This document shows, piece by piece, positions 56,027 to 64,000 of a DNA stretch of 64,000 nt (positions are counted from its first letter, which is position 1; each line of letters starts with the position of its first letter). Below the pieces are notes generated by a model that saw only the letters and a program-made list of their open reading frames with translations, searched no databases and had not been told where the DNA came from. The stretch comes from Rhodospirillaceae bacterium (GTDB lineage: Bacteria > Pseudomonadota > Alphaproteobacteria > Dongiales > Dongiaceae). The stretch lies in contig JADJQM010000002.1 in NCBI GenBank assembly GCA_016712715.1, positions 558,001 to 622,000 of the forward strand, read 5' to 3'. The translations under genes and the position numbers were made by a program.

Positions 56027-57037
56027 TCAGGCCGCAACCATTCCGCGCTTGCGCGCGAGGATGACCGACGGCCGCTCGCCAAAGGCGCGCAGGAATTCCT
56101 TGGCAAAATGGCCGGGATCCCCAAAGCCGCAGGCAGTGGCGGTGAGCGTCACGGTCGCATCCATGTCGGGATTCTCCAGCATGCGGCGCGCATGCTCAAG
56201 GCGGACGCCGCGGGCGAATTCAAGCGGCGTGCAGCCGCGATTTTCCTTGAACGTGCGGAACAGGCTGCGGGCGCTGGTGCCCGTCACGTCGACCAGATCT
56301 TCGATGGTGATCGACCGGTTCCAATTGGCCTCGATATACGCCTCGGCACGACGCACCTGCCACGGCGCCACGCCGCGGGCGGGACCGTCGAGACGGCCTT
56401 GGCTGTCATGGGCCACCGCCGAGAGCAGACCGACGATGAAGGCCTGCTCCAGCTCGCCCAGGGCGATCGGCAACGGCCTGCCATCGGCATTGTTCGCCAG
56501 TTGCAGCATGCAGGACAGGATCGATAGAAGGGTGCCGCCCGCGGGCTTGGTGAGATCGAGCGCGGTTTCGATATTCAGCGCGGCACCAAGTGGTCGACCC
56601 GTCAAGGCGGTAGCCTTCTGTTCGATCCGATCCTTGGTGGCGCGCCAGCAGACTTGCCCGAAACCGGCCTCGAAGTCGACCTCGGCAGCGGCGGTCGAGG
56701 CGATCGCCTGGCCCTGCGCCACCTGCAACGTGTTGCGACCCCGACACGTGGCGCCGGTGCCGCTGTGCCAGAAACGCACGCGGAGAACATCGTCGTTGGG
56801 ATAGTTGACGATCACCTGTTCACTGGAACGGCTGAACCACAATTCGCCATGGGGCAGAAAGCAATGATTGCCAATCACCGCAAGGTTACGGCCGTTACCA
56901 TCGACCCGCACGACACTGGCCCCATTGTTGGCCTGAAGCATCGCGTGAAGTTCTTCAGCGCTGGTGGCGGAGAACACGCGTGAATTGGCGAGGGGTTCCT
57001 CGGTGCCGTGCAATTGATCGTTCCTCATCGTTGGCAT
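56027..57037 (-). CDS. AraC-family transcriptional regulator (AraC_binding_2 type), copy 1
   Basis: The 336-residue protein has a ligand-binding N-terminal domain of the type seen in catabolic regulators (about 20-195) and a C-terminal AraC domain (about 225-325) with SITIEDLVDVTGTSARSLFRTFKENRGCTP and ACGFGDPGHFAKEFLRAFGERP. It is paralogous to the broken gene at 57063-58047, only 25 bases upstream on the same strand. Such pairs usually control aromatic or amine degradation operons, but none is adjacent. Start is taken at 57037; an ATG three codons later is equally possible. Confidence 0.82.
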   Translation of the reverse strand: MPTMRNDQLHGTEEPLANSRVFSATSAEELHAMLQANNGASVVRVDGNGRNLAVIGNHCFLPHGELWFSRSSEQVIVNYPNDDVLRVRFWHSGTGATCRGRNTLQVAQGQAIASTAAAEVDFEAGFGQVCWRATKDRIEQKATALTGRPLGAALNIETALDLTKPAGGTLLSILSCMLQLANNADGRPLPIALGELEQAFIVGLLSAVAHDSQGRLDGPARGVAPWQVRRAEAYIEANWNRSITIEDLVDVTGTSARSLFRTFKENRGCTPLEFARGVRLEHARRMLENPDMDATVTLTATACGFGDPGHFAKEFLRAFGERPSVILARKRGMVAA

Positions 57038-57062
57038 TCGACCGTCTCCACAATGGGTCCAG

Positions 57063-58047
57063 CTACGAGCGCTTCATGGCGGCGAGGCCGTCATGGGCCG
57101 GGTTTGAAGTGCCATCGGCGGTGGCGCGGTGGCGCGCCAGGATGGCGGAAGGTCGCTCGCCAAAGGCTCGCTGGAATTCCTGGCAAAACGGCCAAGATCC
57201 CCAAAACCGCAGGCAAAAGCCACATCCGTGACGGTGGTAACCGTGTCCGGCTTATCCAGCATCCGCTTGGCATGATCGAGGCGCAGTCGCCGCACGAAGT
57301 CGAGCGGCGAGCAACCACGGCTTTCCTTGAACGTGCGGAACAGACTGCGTGAGCTGGTTCCCGCCACCGAGGCCAGGTCTTCGATGGTGATGGGCTTGTC
57401 CCAATTGGCTTCGATATGGCTCTCTGCCCGGCGCACCTGCCAGGGAGCTGCTCCCGCGGCCTCCCTTTCAAGCAGCGCGCGCCCGGTGTGGTCGACCGTC
57501 GAAAGAAACAACGCGATGAAGGCCTGTTCGAGCTCGACGACGACCGGGCTTGCCGCTGGCTCGGGGGTTGTCTGGGCCGCCTGCACCAGGCAGTCGAAGA
57601 CGGATTTGAGCGCGATACCCTGCGGCGTCGAGAGGTCAAGCGAGGGCGCAAAATCGAGCGCGTAGCCGATCGGGCGGCCGGTCATCAGGGCAAGCTTCTG
57701 TTCCAGCTTGCCCTTGGGAATGCGCCACACAAGCTGCTCGAAATCTTCCGCGAAATCGATCTCAACCGCAGCCGATGAAATGCAGGCTTGCCGGGCCGTC
57801 ACGGCCGTCATTGTGGTGGTGCCGGTCCAGGTCGCGCCCACACCCTGATGGGCCATTTGCAGGCGCAGTACCAAAGCTCGGACTGCTGCAGCTGGCAGAA
57901 ATTGGCGCGCGCGTCGATCACCCCATTGCGCGGTGGCAGTTTCACGAACCGCGCCGCCAGTTTTGATTCGAGAATGCCTGACAGTTCGTCGAAACTGCTG
58001 GTGGCAAATGCCGGGCGCGTATCAAGGGGTCGGGTCGATTGAGACAC
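57063..58047 (-). pseudogene. AraC-family transcriptional regulator, copy 2, two frameshifts
   Basis: Read through two shifts this is a paralogue of copy 1, about 328 residues: MSQSTRPLDTRPAFATSSFDEL, a ligand-binding domain, then ITIEDLASVAGTSSRSLFRTFKESRGCSP. The first break is near 57863, between ELWYCA and LQMAHQGVGATW, and the second near 57186, where CGFGDLGRFARN should continue FQRAFGERPSAILARHR as in copy 1, to a stop at 57063. In both places one base is missing. The second shift would change the end of the DNA-binding domain. Either two sequence errors or a decaying duplicate; two hits in one duplicate make decay a real option. Confidence 0.75.
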
Positions 58048-58127
58048 GGTCGCTTCCTTTTTCAGCTCCTGCTGACAAGGTCATCTTGCGCCGCATTTTA
58101 CTTAAGAATTGTTAAATAGAACGACTT

Positions 58128-58332
58128 CGGGCCTATGCGTAGGTATATGCATTAGTATAGTTGGTTGGTATTTCTCTATCTGATCCGACTATATTCTTAT
58201 TTAGTGATTGGTTCTCACCTGAACCAATTTTTATGGTCGTCAAGCCGGTCAGATTTTCTTTCCCGCACGAATCGCACGACCGCCATTTTCTGGCAGTCGG
58301 CACCCAGTGCTGGCACTCCGCGCGGAGCGGCC
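58128..58332. repeat. Duplicated intergenic element, copy A (before carbonic anhydrase)
   Basis: About 205 bp that align along their length with 62047-62249. Shared blocks include GCGTAGGT, TGATCCGAC, CCTGAACCA, CACGAATCGC and the near-identical end GGCACCCAG-GCTGGCACTCCGCGCGG, which contains the palindrome CTCCGCGCGGAG. It lies 98-302 bases upstream of the carbonic anhydrase start. The remaining part of the 58048-58429 gap shows nothing else. Confidence 0.8.
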
Positions 58333-58429
58333 TGGCACGAACCAGGGCATCTTCGGATCATTGTAAGGGCCGCCCAGCGCGATCTTCGCGCAAGGTATTG
58401 CGGCCGGATTCGAGAGGAGCCAGCGACAA

Positions 58430-59222
58430 ATGCCAGCCATATCACGCCGCCGCCTGATTCAAACGTTGACGGTCACAGGCGCACTCTGCCCGATCTGCAC
58501 CAGCCTGCTGGGCAAGGCGGCCCTCGCGGAAACCGCCGGCCATCAGGGCCCGCATTGGACTTATGAAGGTGAGGGTGGCCCGGAGCATTGGGGCGATCTC
58601 TCACCTGATTTCAAAGTCTGCGAACTGGGGCTTCGAACAGACGCCGATCGACATCAAGGCCGGCATCCGCAGCCAGCTTACCGGCGTGCAGCCGATGTTC
58701 CAGGCGACACCCCTCAAGATCCTCAACAATGGCCACACCATTCAGGTGAACTGCGCACCCGGCTCAAAAACACTGATCGACGGCCAGCAATTTGATCTGC
58801 TGCAGTTCCACTTCCATCACCCGAGCGAGCATCTGCTTTCGGGCCAGAGCTTCGATCTGGAGCTGCATTTCGTGCACAAATCCGCAGCCGGACAGCTTGC
58901 CGTCCTGGGCGTCTTTATCCGCGCCGGCGCCGATAATCCCGGCCTTGCACCCATCTGGGCCGCGATGCCCAAGGAAACGACGCCGGAGACGGATACCGGC
59001 CAGACGATCGGCCTCGACAGCCTGCTGCCGGTCAATCGCGGATTTTTCCGCTATCAGGGCTCGCTCACCACACCCCCGTGTTCGGAAGGCGTTTTGTGGA
59101 CGGTGTTCAGGGATCCAATCGAGGCCTCGCCCGTACAGATCGCACAATTCGCAGCTTTGTTCCCGCTGAACGCACGGCCGGTGCAGAGCCTGCACCGCCG
59201 CTTCCTGCTTGAATCCATCTAA
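58430..59222 (+). pseudogene. Alpha-type carbonic anhydrase, exported, one frameshift
   Basis: Corrected for one shift, this is an alpha-carbonic anhydrase of about 263 residues that hydrates CO2 to bicarbonate in the periplasm. It has a twin-arginine-like signal (SRRRLIQTL, then AALAETA), HWTYEGEGGPEHWGDL, the zinc histidines in FHFHHPSEH and LELHFVH, and TTPPCSEGVLWTV near the end. At about 58633-58636 an extra G in GGGG separates FKVCELG from FEQTPIDIKAG. All active-site residues are in the second part, so the enzyme is otherwise intact. A chemoreceptor gene starts 15 bases downstream. Confidence 0.85.
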
Positions 59223-59237
59223 CCCAAGGAACCCATC

Positions 59238-61278
59238 ATGTCGCTCACGCAGCCCCAGGCCAGTGCCGGCACTTTCCAGAACCTGAAGATCCTCACCAAG
59301 ACCCTGCTGGGCTTTGGCGCTGTGCTGGTCGTGTTGGCGATCGTCGCCATTGCCGGCGTGATCGGCTTTGGCCGTATCGCCAGCGACCTCACGCACTACA
59401 CAGCAGCCGTCGAACTGTTCGGCGATTCCGCCAGTATCGAGCGCGACTTGCTGGAAATGCGCGGCCATATCGACAGCTATGTCCGCACCGGCGACAGTGC
59501 CGAGATCGGTGTGGTGCAGGAGCTTGAAAAGGCGATCACGGCCAGTATCGAGCATGGCATCAAGATCGCCGAGAGCGATGAAGAGCGCGCCGAACTGACC
59601 GCCATGACGGAGAAGCTGACGGTCATCGTCAACGATTTCGAGAAGGCGAACGAGCTTGAAATCGCGCGGACCAAGCTTGCCACGGAAACCCTCAGCGTCG
59701 CCGGCCCCGAAACTGGCCGAGGATTTCGAGGCGATCCTTGCCAAGGCGGTCAAGGAAGGCAACAGCAACGCGGCCATCCTCGCCGGCGAGGGCGCGAGGC
59801 AAGCGCTCTCCGCACGGCTCTATGTCAACATGCTGCTGGACCGCCATGAAGCGGCCGCGGCCGAACAGGCGGAGGCGTCCTTCCACGCGCTGTTGAAGAC
59901 GATCGAGCAGTTGGAGAAAGTCTCGGCCACTGCCGGTTTCAAGGCCGAGGTCGACGAGGTGAAAGCCCTGGTGCCGGCCTATGAAGCGGCGTTCAAATCC
60001 GGCGAAGAGATCGATGAAGAGATCGAGAAGCTGGTCCATGAGGAAATCGCCGAGGCCAGCGAGGAAGTGATCGCTGATGCCGAGAAGATCAAGGCGGCGG
60101 CCCAGGCCGAGGAAACCCGGATCGCCGACGAGATCACGACGGTTGTGACGCAGAGCGAATGGACCGCGATCGGCTTTTCCGTGATCGGTTTCGCGCTGGG
60201 CCTGGCCATCGCCTGGATCATCGGTCGCGGCATCTCCAGCCCGGTCAAATCCCTGGCGGGTGTGATGCTGCGCCTGTCCAATGGCGAACGCGACGTGGCC
60301 GTCATCGGCGCCAACCGCAAGGACGAAGTCGGCGAGATGGCCGGCGCCCTGCAGATCTTCAAGGAAAACATGATCGCCGCCGAGAAGCTGCGGGCGGAGC
60401 AGCAGGTGGAACAGGACCGGCAGATCGAACGCGCCCGCCGCATGGGCGAGGAAGTTGCGAGATTCGACAAGGTGATTGCCGAGGTCGTGAATGCCGTGAG
60501 CTCCGCCGCCACCGAACTTCAGGGCACGGCGCAGTCCCTGGCGGCGACAGCGGAACAAACCGCCCAGCAATCGAACACCGTTGCCGCCGCCGCCGAGGAG
60601 ATGACCCAGAACGTGTCGACCGTGGCGTCGGCCACGGAAGAGCTGTCGGCCTCGATCCATGAGATCAGCAGCCAGGTGACGGAATCGACCAGGATCGTCG
60701 GCCAGGCCGTTCATCAGGCGGACGATACCAATGGCCGCGTCAAGCAACTGGCCGAAGCCGCGCAGAAGATCGGTGCGGTGGTGACATTGATCAATGACAT
60801 CGCCGGCCAGACCAATCTCCTGGCCCTCAATGCGACCATCGAGGCTGCGCGTGCCGGTGAAGCCGGCAAGGGCTTTGCCGTGGTGGCGTCGGAGGTCAAG
60901 CAATTGGCGACGCAGACCGCGCGCGCCACGGAGGAGATCGCGACACAGGTCCGCTCGATCCAGGAATCGACCGAAAGTTCGGCCGGTGCCATCCAGAACA
61001 TCACCCAGACGATCAACCGGGTGAGCGAGATCTCAACCGCGATCGCCTCGGCGGTCGAGGAGCAGGGTGCCGCGACCCAGGAGATTTCCAGGAACGTACA
61101 GCAGGCGGCGGCCGGCACCAGCGAGGTGACCACCAATGTCCTTGGCGTCACCGAGGCCTCGCAGCAGACCAGCGCTGCCTCGACCCAGGTGCTCTCGGCC
61201 GCCAATGAGCTCAGCCGCTACGGTGAAACCCTGCGCAGCGAAGTGAACAGCTTCCTGCACACGGTCCGGGCACTGTAG
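59238..61278 (+). pseudogene. Methyl-accepting chemotaxis protein with helical sensor domain, one frameshift
   Basis: Corrected, the receptor has about 679 residues: a membrane helix (LLGFGAVLVVLAIVAIAGVIGF, about 20-42), a long helical periplasmic domain of HBM-like type (about 45-300), a second helix (WTAIGFSVIGFALGLAIAWIIG), HAMP, and a signalling domain with the tip QTNLLALNATIEAARAGEAG. The break is near 59703, where GTCGCCGGCCCCG has one extra G between TETLSVA and PKLAEDFEAI. It begins 15 bases after the carbonic anhydrase stop, so the two are probably co-expressed and the ligand could be linked to CO2 or bicarbonate (inference). Confidence 0.85.
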
Positions 61279-61359
61279 TCAGCCTGCCTGAACGATGATC
61301 GGGTTGGAAAATGGCTGTGACGGACAGGTCAGTCACTGCGGAAAGATCGGCGGAATTCG

Positions 61360-61883
61360 GTGACGGTCATGACTGAGACATCACCGAGCGCGCCGAGCCA
61401 GGCGACCATCCGTCGCCTGAAGGTCAGCGCCACGCGGGCGAACAGGATGTCGATCGACTCCTATCAATGCCTGCAGAGGTTTGCCGCCACCATGCCCACG
61501 GCCGAAGCCATTGGCCGTGGGCGGCACACCAGGGCGGAATCTGACCGGGTTCTGCTGTTCGCAGCGATTTCCAGGGAAGTGGCCGGGCTGACGACAAGGA
61601 TATCAGACGAGTTGATGTTCCTGTGCAGCATGACGATCGCGAGCGGCATCATCAGGGGCGAGGTGCGCCAAAGACTTGCCAAGGCATTGGACAATGCTCA
61701 ACCGACGGCGGACCACCCGATCGACCTCAGGCAGCGGCGCTTGCGGCGCATGCCGGTGACGCGGCACTGGGCATCATCATGGACAATCTCGACCTCATGT
61801 GCGACCAGATCGATGGGTTGATGCTGGCCCTCACGGCGCCGCAGTGGGATGGCGTCAAGGTCGACGAGGCCGCCCGGGGTTAG
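61360..61883 (+). CDS. Hypothetical protein, probably frameshifted
   Basis: I do not recognise this protein. The first frame (from 61360) gives a basic N-terminus and AESDRVLLFAAISREVAGLTTRISDELMFLCSM. A second frame (to 61883) gives a plausible C-terminus, AGDAALGIIMDNLDLMCDQIDGLMLALTAP. The switch probably lies between 61690 and 61735. Joined, the protein has about 174 residues, mostly helical, without membrane segments. It follows a chemoreceptor gene by 81 bases. Low confidence that both parts are one gene. Confidence 0.4.
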
Positions 61884-62046
61884 TGTTCGTTCCGCAGCTC
61901 ATTTCCCGTTTGGAGAATATGCTGTGACACCGGCCGGGGTCATTTGATTGGCCGGGGATGTTTCAGTCGGCCGTGATATCGCGCTTTTCCAGCTGCCATT
62001 GCGCGGCGCTGCCAACCTCGGTCCTGGGTGAGATTTCGAGGACACG

Positions 62047-62249
62047 CGGGCCCAGGCGTAGGTTTATGCAGAGTATATTCCTCGGTACTTCTCTGTGTGA
62101 TCCGACAATAGTCTTATTCGGTGACCGAATCTCGCCTGAACCAGATTTTGCGATCGTCAGGCCGTTCAAACGCTCCTCCCCTCACGAATCGCCCGACCGA
62201 TTTTTTTGGCAATCGGCACCCAGGGCTGGCACTCCGCGCGGAGCGGGCC
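62047..62249. repeat. Duplicated intergenic element, copy B (before the PAS chemoreceptor)
   Basis: The counterpart of 58128-58332, ending 93 bases before the start codon of the PAS-type receptor. The two copies keep the same order of conserved blocks and nearly the same length, with substitutions spread throughout. The preceding 61884-62046 segment holds nothing recognisable. Confidence 0.8.
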
Positions 62250-62341
62250 GCGCCCCCCGCAGCTATGTTCGAAGCAAGGACGAACGCATTGTGGCCAGAG
62301 GCTCCGCGTCCGAGCCACGTAATTTCAAGAGGATTTAGATC

Positions 62342-63844
62342 ATGGGGTTTTCTTTGTTCGGCGGTGATGCTGCTGCCAAGCTTGCAGCTCTCGACAAGTC
62401 GCAGGCCGTCATCGAATTCAAACTCGATGGTACGATCATCACAGCCAATGCGAATTTTCTCAATGCGCTGGGCTACACGCTGGAAGAAGTCAGAGGCCGC
62501 CATCACAGCATGTTTGTCGACCCAGCCTTCAAGGACAGCGCCGAATATCGCGACTTCTGGGCAAAGCTCAACCGCGGTGAATTCCAGTCGGCGGAGTACA
62601 AGCGCCTCGGCAAGGGCGGCAAGGAGGTCTGGATCGAGGCTTCATACAACCCCCTGCTGACAAAGGGCGGCAAACCCTACAAGGTGGTCAAATATGCCAC
62701 TGACGTTTCCGCCAAGAAAATGGTCTTCGCCGATCTCGCCGGCAAGGTCGACGCCATCGGACGGTCTCAGGCTGTGATTGAATTCGAACTCGATGGCACA
62801 ATCATCACCGCCAACGAGAATTTCCTGAAGACGCTGGGCTACACGCTCTCAGAAATCAAAGGCAAGCATCACAGCCTGTTCGTCGAGCCGGGCTACCGCG
62901 ACAGCGTCGACTACCGACAGTTCTGGGATAATCTGCGCAAGGGCGAATTCCAGGTGGGGCAGTATAAGCGGATCGGCAAAGGCGGCAAGGAAGTCTGGAT
63001 CGAGGCGTCCTACAACCCGATCATGGACCTCAATGGTCGGCCCTGGAAGGTGGTGAAGTTCGCCACCGACCTCAGCAAGCGCAAGGCGGAAAATGCGAAG
63101 CTCGCCAGCGACTTCGAAAGCGGCGTGAAGTCCATGGTGCAGACCGTGGCCGCCTCGGCACAGAACATGCAAAACACCGCGCAATCGCTGGCCGCCTCGG
63201 CCGAGCAGACCAACCAGCAATCATCGACCGTCTCGGCGGCTACGGAGGAATTGGCCGCCTCCGTCAACGAAATCGCGCGCCAGATCGCCGAATCCAACCG
63301 GGTGGTGGGTGTTGCCGTGACAGAGGCCAAGAACTCGGAGCACATGGTAAGCAACCTTGTCGAGGCCGCGCAGAAGATCGGGGAAGTCACCAGGATCATC
63401 TCCGATATCGCCAGCCAGACCAATCTGCTGGCCCTCAACGCCACCATCGAGGCAGCCCGCGCCGGCGAAGCCGGCAAGGGCTTTGCTGTCGTCGCCTCGG
63501 AAGTGAAATCACTGGCCACGCAGACCGCCAAGGCCACCGAAGAGATCGACCTGCAGATCAAGGGCATTCAGGAATCGAGCTCGACCACCGCCAGCGCCAT
63601 TCGCCAGATCGGCGAGATTATCAGCCAGGTCAGCGAGATCAGTACGTCCATTTCCGGTGCGGTCGAAGAGCAATCCGCGGCCACCAAGGAAGTCTCGCTC
63701 AACATCAACGGCGTCACCATCGCCGCGCAGGAATCCGGACAATCCTCGACCTCCGTCCTCACCGATGCGCAGCTGCTGGCGCAGCAGGCCGGCACACTTG
63801 AGGAGAAAGTCGATCAATTCCTGGCAAGCGTGCGCGCAATGTAG
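62342..63844 (+). CDS. Cytoplasmic PAS-PAS methyl-accepting chemotaxis protein (BdlA/Aer-like)
   Basis: The 500-residue receptor has no membrane helix. Two very similar PAS domains (about 15-130 and 137-252) carry the repeated blocks SQAVIEF(K/E)LDGTIITAN, HHS(M/L)FV(D/E)P and GKGGKEVWIEASYNP. They are followed by the signalling domain (about 265-500) with QTNLLALNATIEAARAGEAG. This is the layout of BdlA, which links internal redox or energy state to biofilm dispersal, and of Aer-like receptors that bind FAD or haem. The two PAS copies arose by internal duplication. The upstream region contains copy B of a duplicated element. Confidence 0.9.
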   Translation: MGFSLFGGDAAAKLAALDKSQAVIEFKLDGTIITANANFLNALGYTLEEVRGRHHSMFVDPAFKDSAEYRDFWAKLNRGEFQSAEYKRLGKGGKEVWIEASYNPLLTKGGKPYKVVKYATDVSAKKMVFADLAGKVDAIGRSQAVIEFELDGTIITANENFLKTLGYTLSEIKGKHHSLFVEPGYRDSVDYRQFWDNLRKGEFQVGQYKRIGKGGKEVWIEASYNPIMDLNGRPWKVVKFATDLSKRKAENAKLASDFESGVKSMVQTVAASAQNMQNTAQSLAASAEQTNQQSSTVSAATEELAASVNEIARQIAESNRVVGVAVTEAKNSEHMVSNLVEAAQKIGEVTRIISDIASQTNLLALNATIEAARAGEAGKGFAVVASEVKSLATQTAKATEEIDLQIKGIQESSSTTASAIRQIGEIISQVSEISTSISGAVEEQSAATKEVSLNINGVTIAAQESGQSSTSVLTDAQLLAQQAGTLEEKVDQFLASVRAM

Positions 63845-63927
63845 GCCGATGACGGGTCCGGATGACTAAGCCTTCTGGACCCGGTTGGCGGTCGTTGGAA
63901 GATCGCCCGGATGATCAAGCGGGACTG

Positions 63928-63987
63928 CAGGATCTCAACCGCGATCACCTCGGTGGTCGAGGCGAAGCGGGCCCCGTGCGAGCGATA
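63928..63987 (+). pseudogene. Fragment of a methyl-accepting chemotaxis protein gene
   Basis: A 60-base stretch reads R-ISTAITSVVEAKRAPCER then TAA. It closely resembles EISTAIASAVEEQ at 61027-61065 in the receptor upstream, at both DNA and protein level. It has no start or remaining signalling domain, so it is a leftover of recombination between chemoreceptor genes. Confidence 0.5.
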
Positions 63988-64000
63988 AACAGGATCAGAA

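Noticed and set aside
58300..58332. Sigma-54 promoter in the duplicated element (CTGGCAC)
   Set aside because: The TGGCAC half is present in both copies, but the required GC element (TTGC) at the proper distance is missing.
62114..62506. Minus-strand frames containing SARSAS-GCRLP in both duplicated elements
   Set aside because: The similarity reflects the DNA duplication; one frame runs antisense into a receptor gene and neither has a plausible start.

Overview
The window looks like chromosomal DNA of a high-GC alphaproteobacterium, most likely in or near Rhodospirillales. This is inferred from the ffs-dnaX-ybaB-recR block, a yejABEF peptide importer, a membrane-anchored CycM-type cytochrome c, DUF1127 and DUF6134 proteins, an RpoH promoter of the alphaproteobacterial CTTG/CTATAT type before dnaK, and many chemoreceptors and PAS kinases. 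No tRNA, rRNA, CRISPR array, transposase, phage gene or replication origin was recognised.

Layout. 1-9 kb: an EamA exporter remnant with a 15-bp minisatellite, an AraC regulator, a small protein gene preceded by what reads as a complete aromatic amino-acid attenuator (leader peptide, antiterminator, terminator), a GFA enzyme, two rRNA-modification genes (rsmC-like, rsuA), and a LuxR/ATPase regulator beside two small minus-strand units that share an identically spaced promoter box. 9-19 kb: comM/yifB, a GNAT protein, a universal stress protein behind an FNR-type box, aconitase, two paralogous PAS proteins and a membrane LOV-type histidine kinase. 19-32 kb: a DUF2252 protein, a glxA/DJ-1 pair, a chemoreceptor, and ghrA-yejFEBA in one overlapping minus-strand unit. 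32-46 kb: hisN, cycM, kdsB, pheA, a TraB/GumN protein, a HerA-like ATPase, nudC, SRP RNA, dnaX-ybaB-recR, two MotB-like membrane proteins, a DUF4139 protein and nth. 46-56 kb: DUF2244 and EamA membrane proteins, a dapB with an unusual basic tail, a PAS histidine kinase, dnaJ-dnaK and an ELM1-like protein. 56-64 kb: tandem AraC regulators, an alpha-carbonic anhydrase, two chemoreceptors and a receptor fragment. Here a ~200-bp intergenic element occurs twice, once before the anhydrase-receptor pair and once before the second receptor.

A striking property is the number of broken reading frames in conserved genes: luxR (two), yejE, yejA, dnaX, nth, tandem araC (two), carbonic anhydrase and a chemoreceptor have single-step frameshifts, and dnaK and probably the TraB/GumN gene carry in-frame TAG codons. 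Since dnaX is essential, and dnaK nearly so, many of these are probably sequence errors. They are reported as seen, with the position of each lesion. The most novel-looking candidates are the aromatic attenuator in front of an uncharacterised 52-residue protein, the duplicated promoter box next to the LuxR gene, the duplicated intergenic element in the chemotaxis region, and the MotB-like pair downstream of recR.
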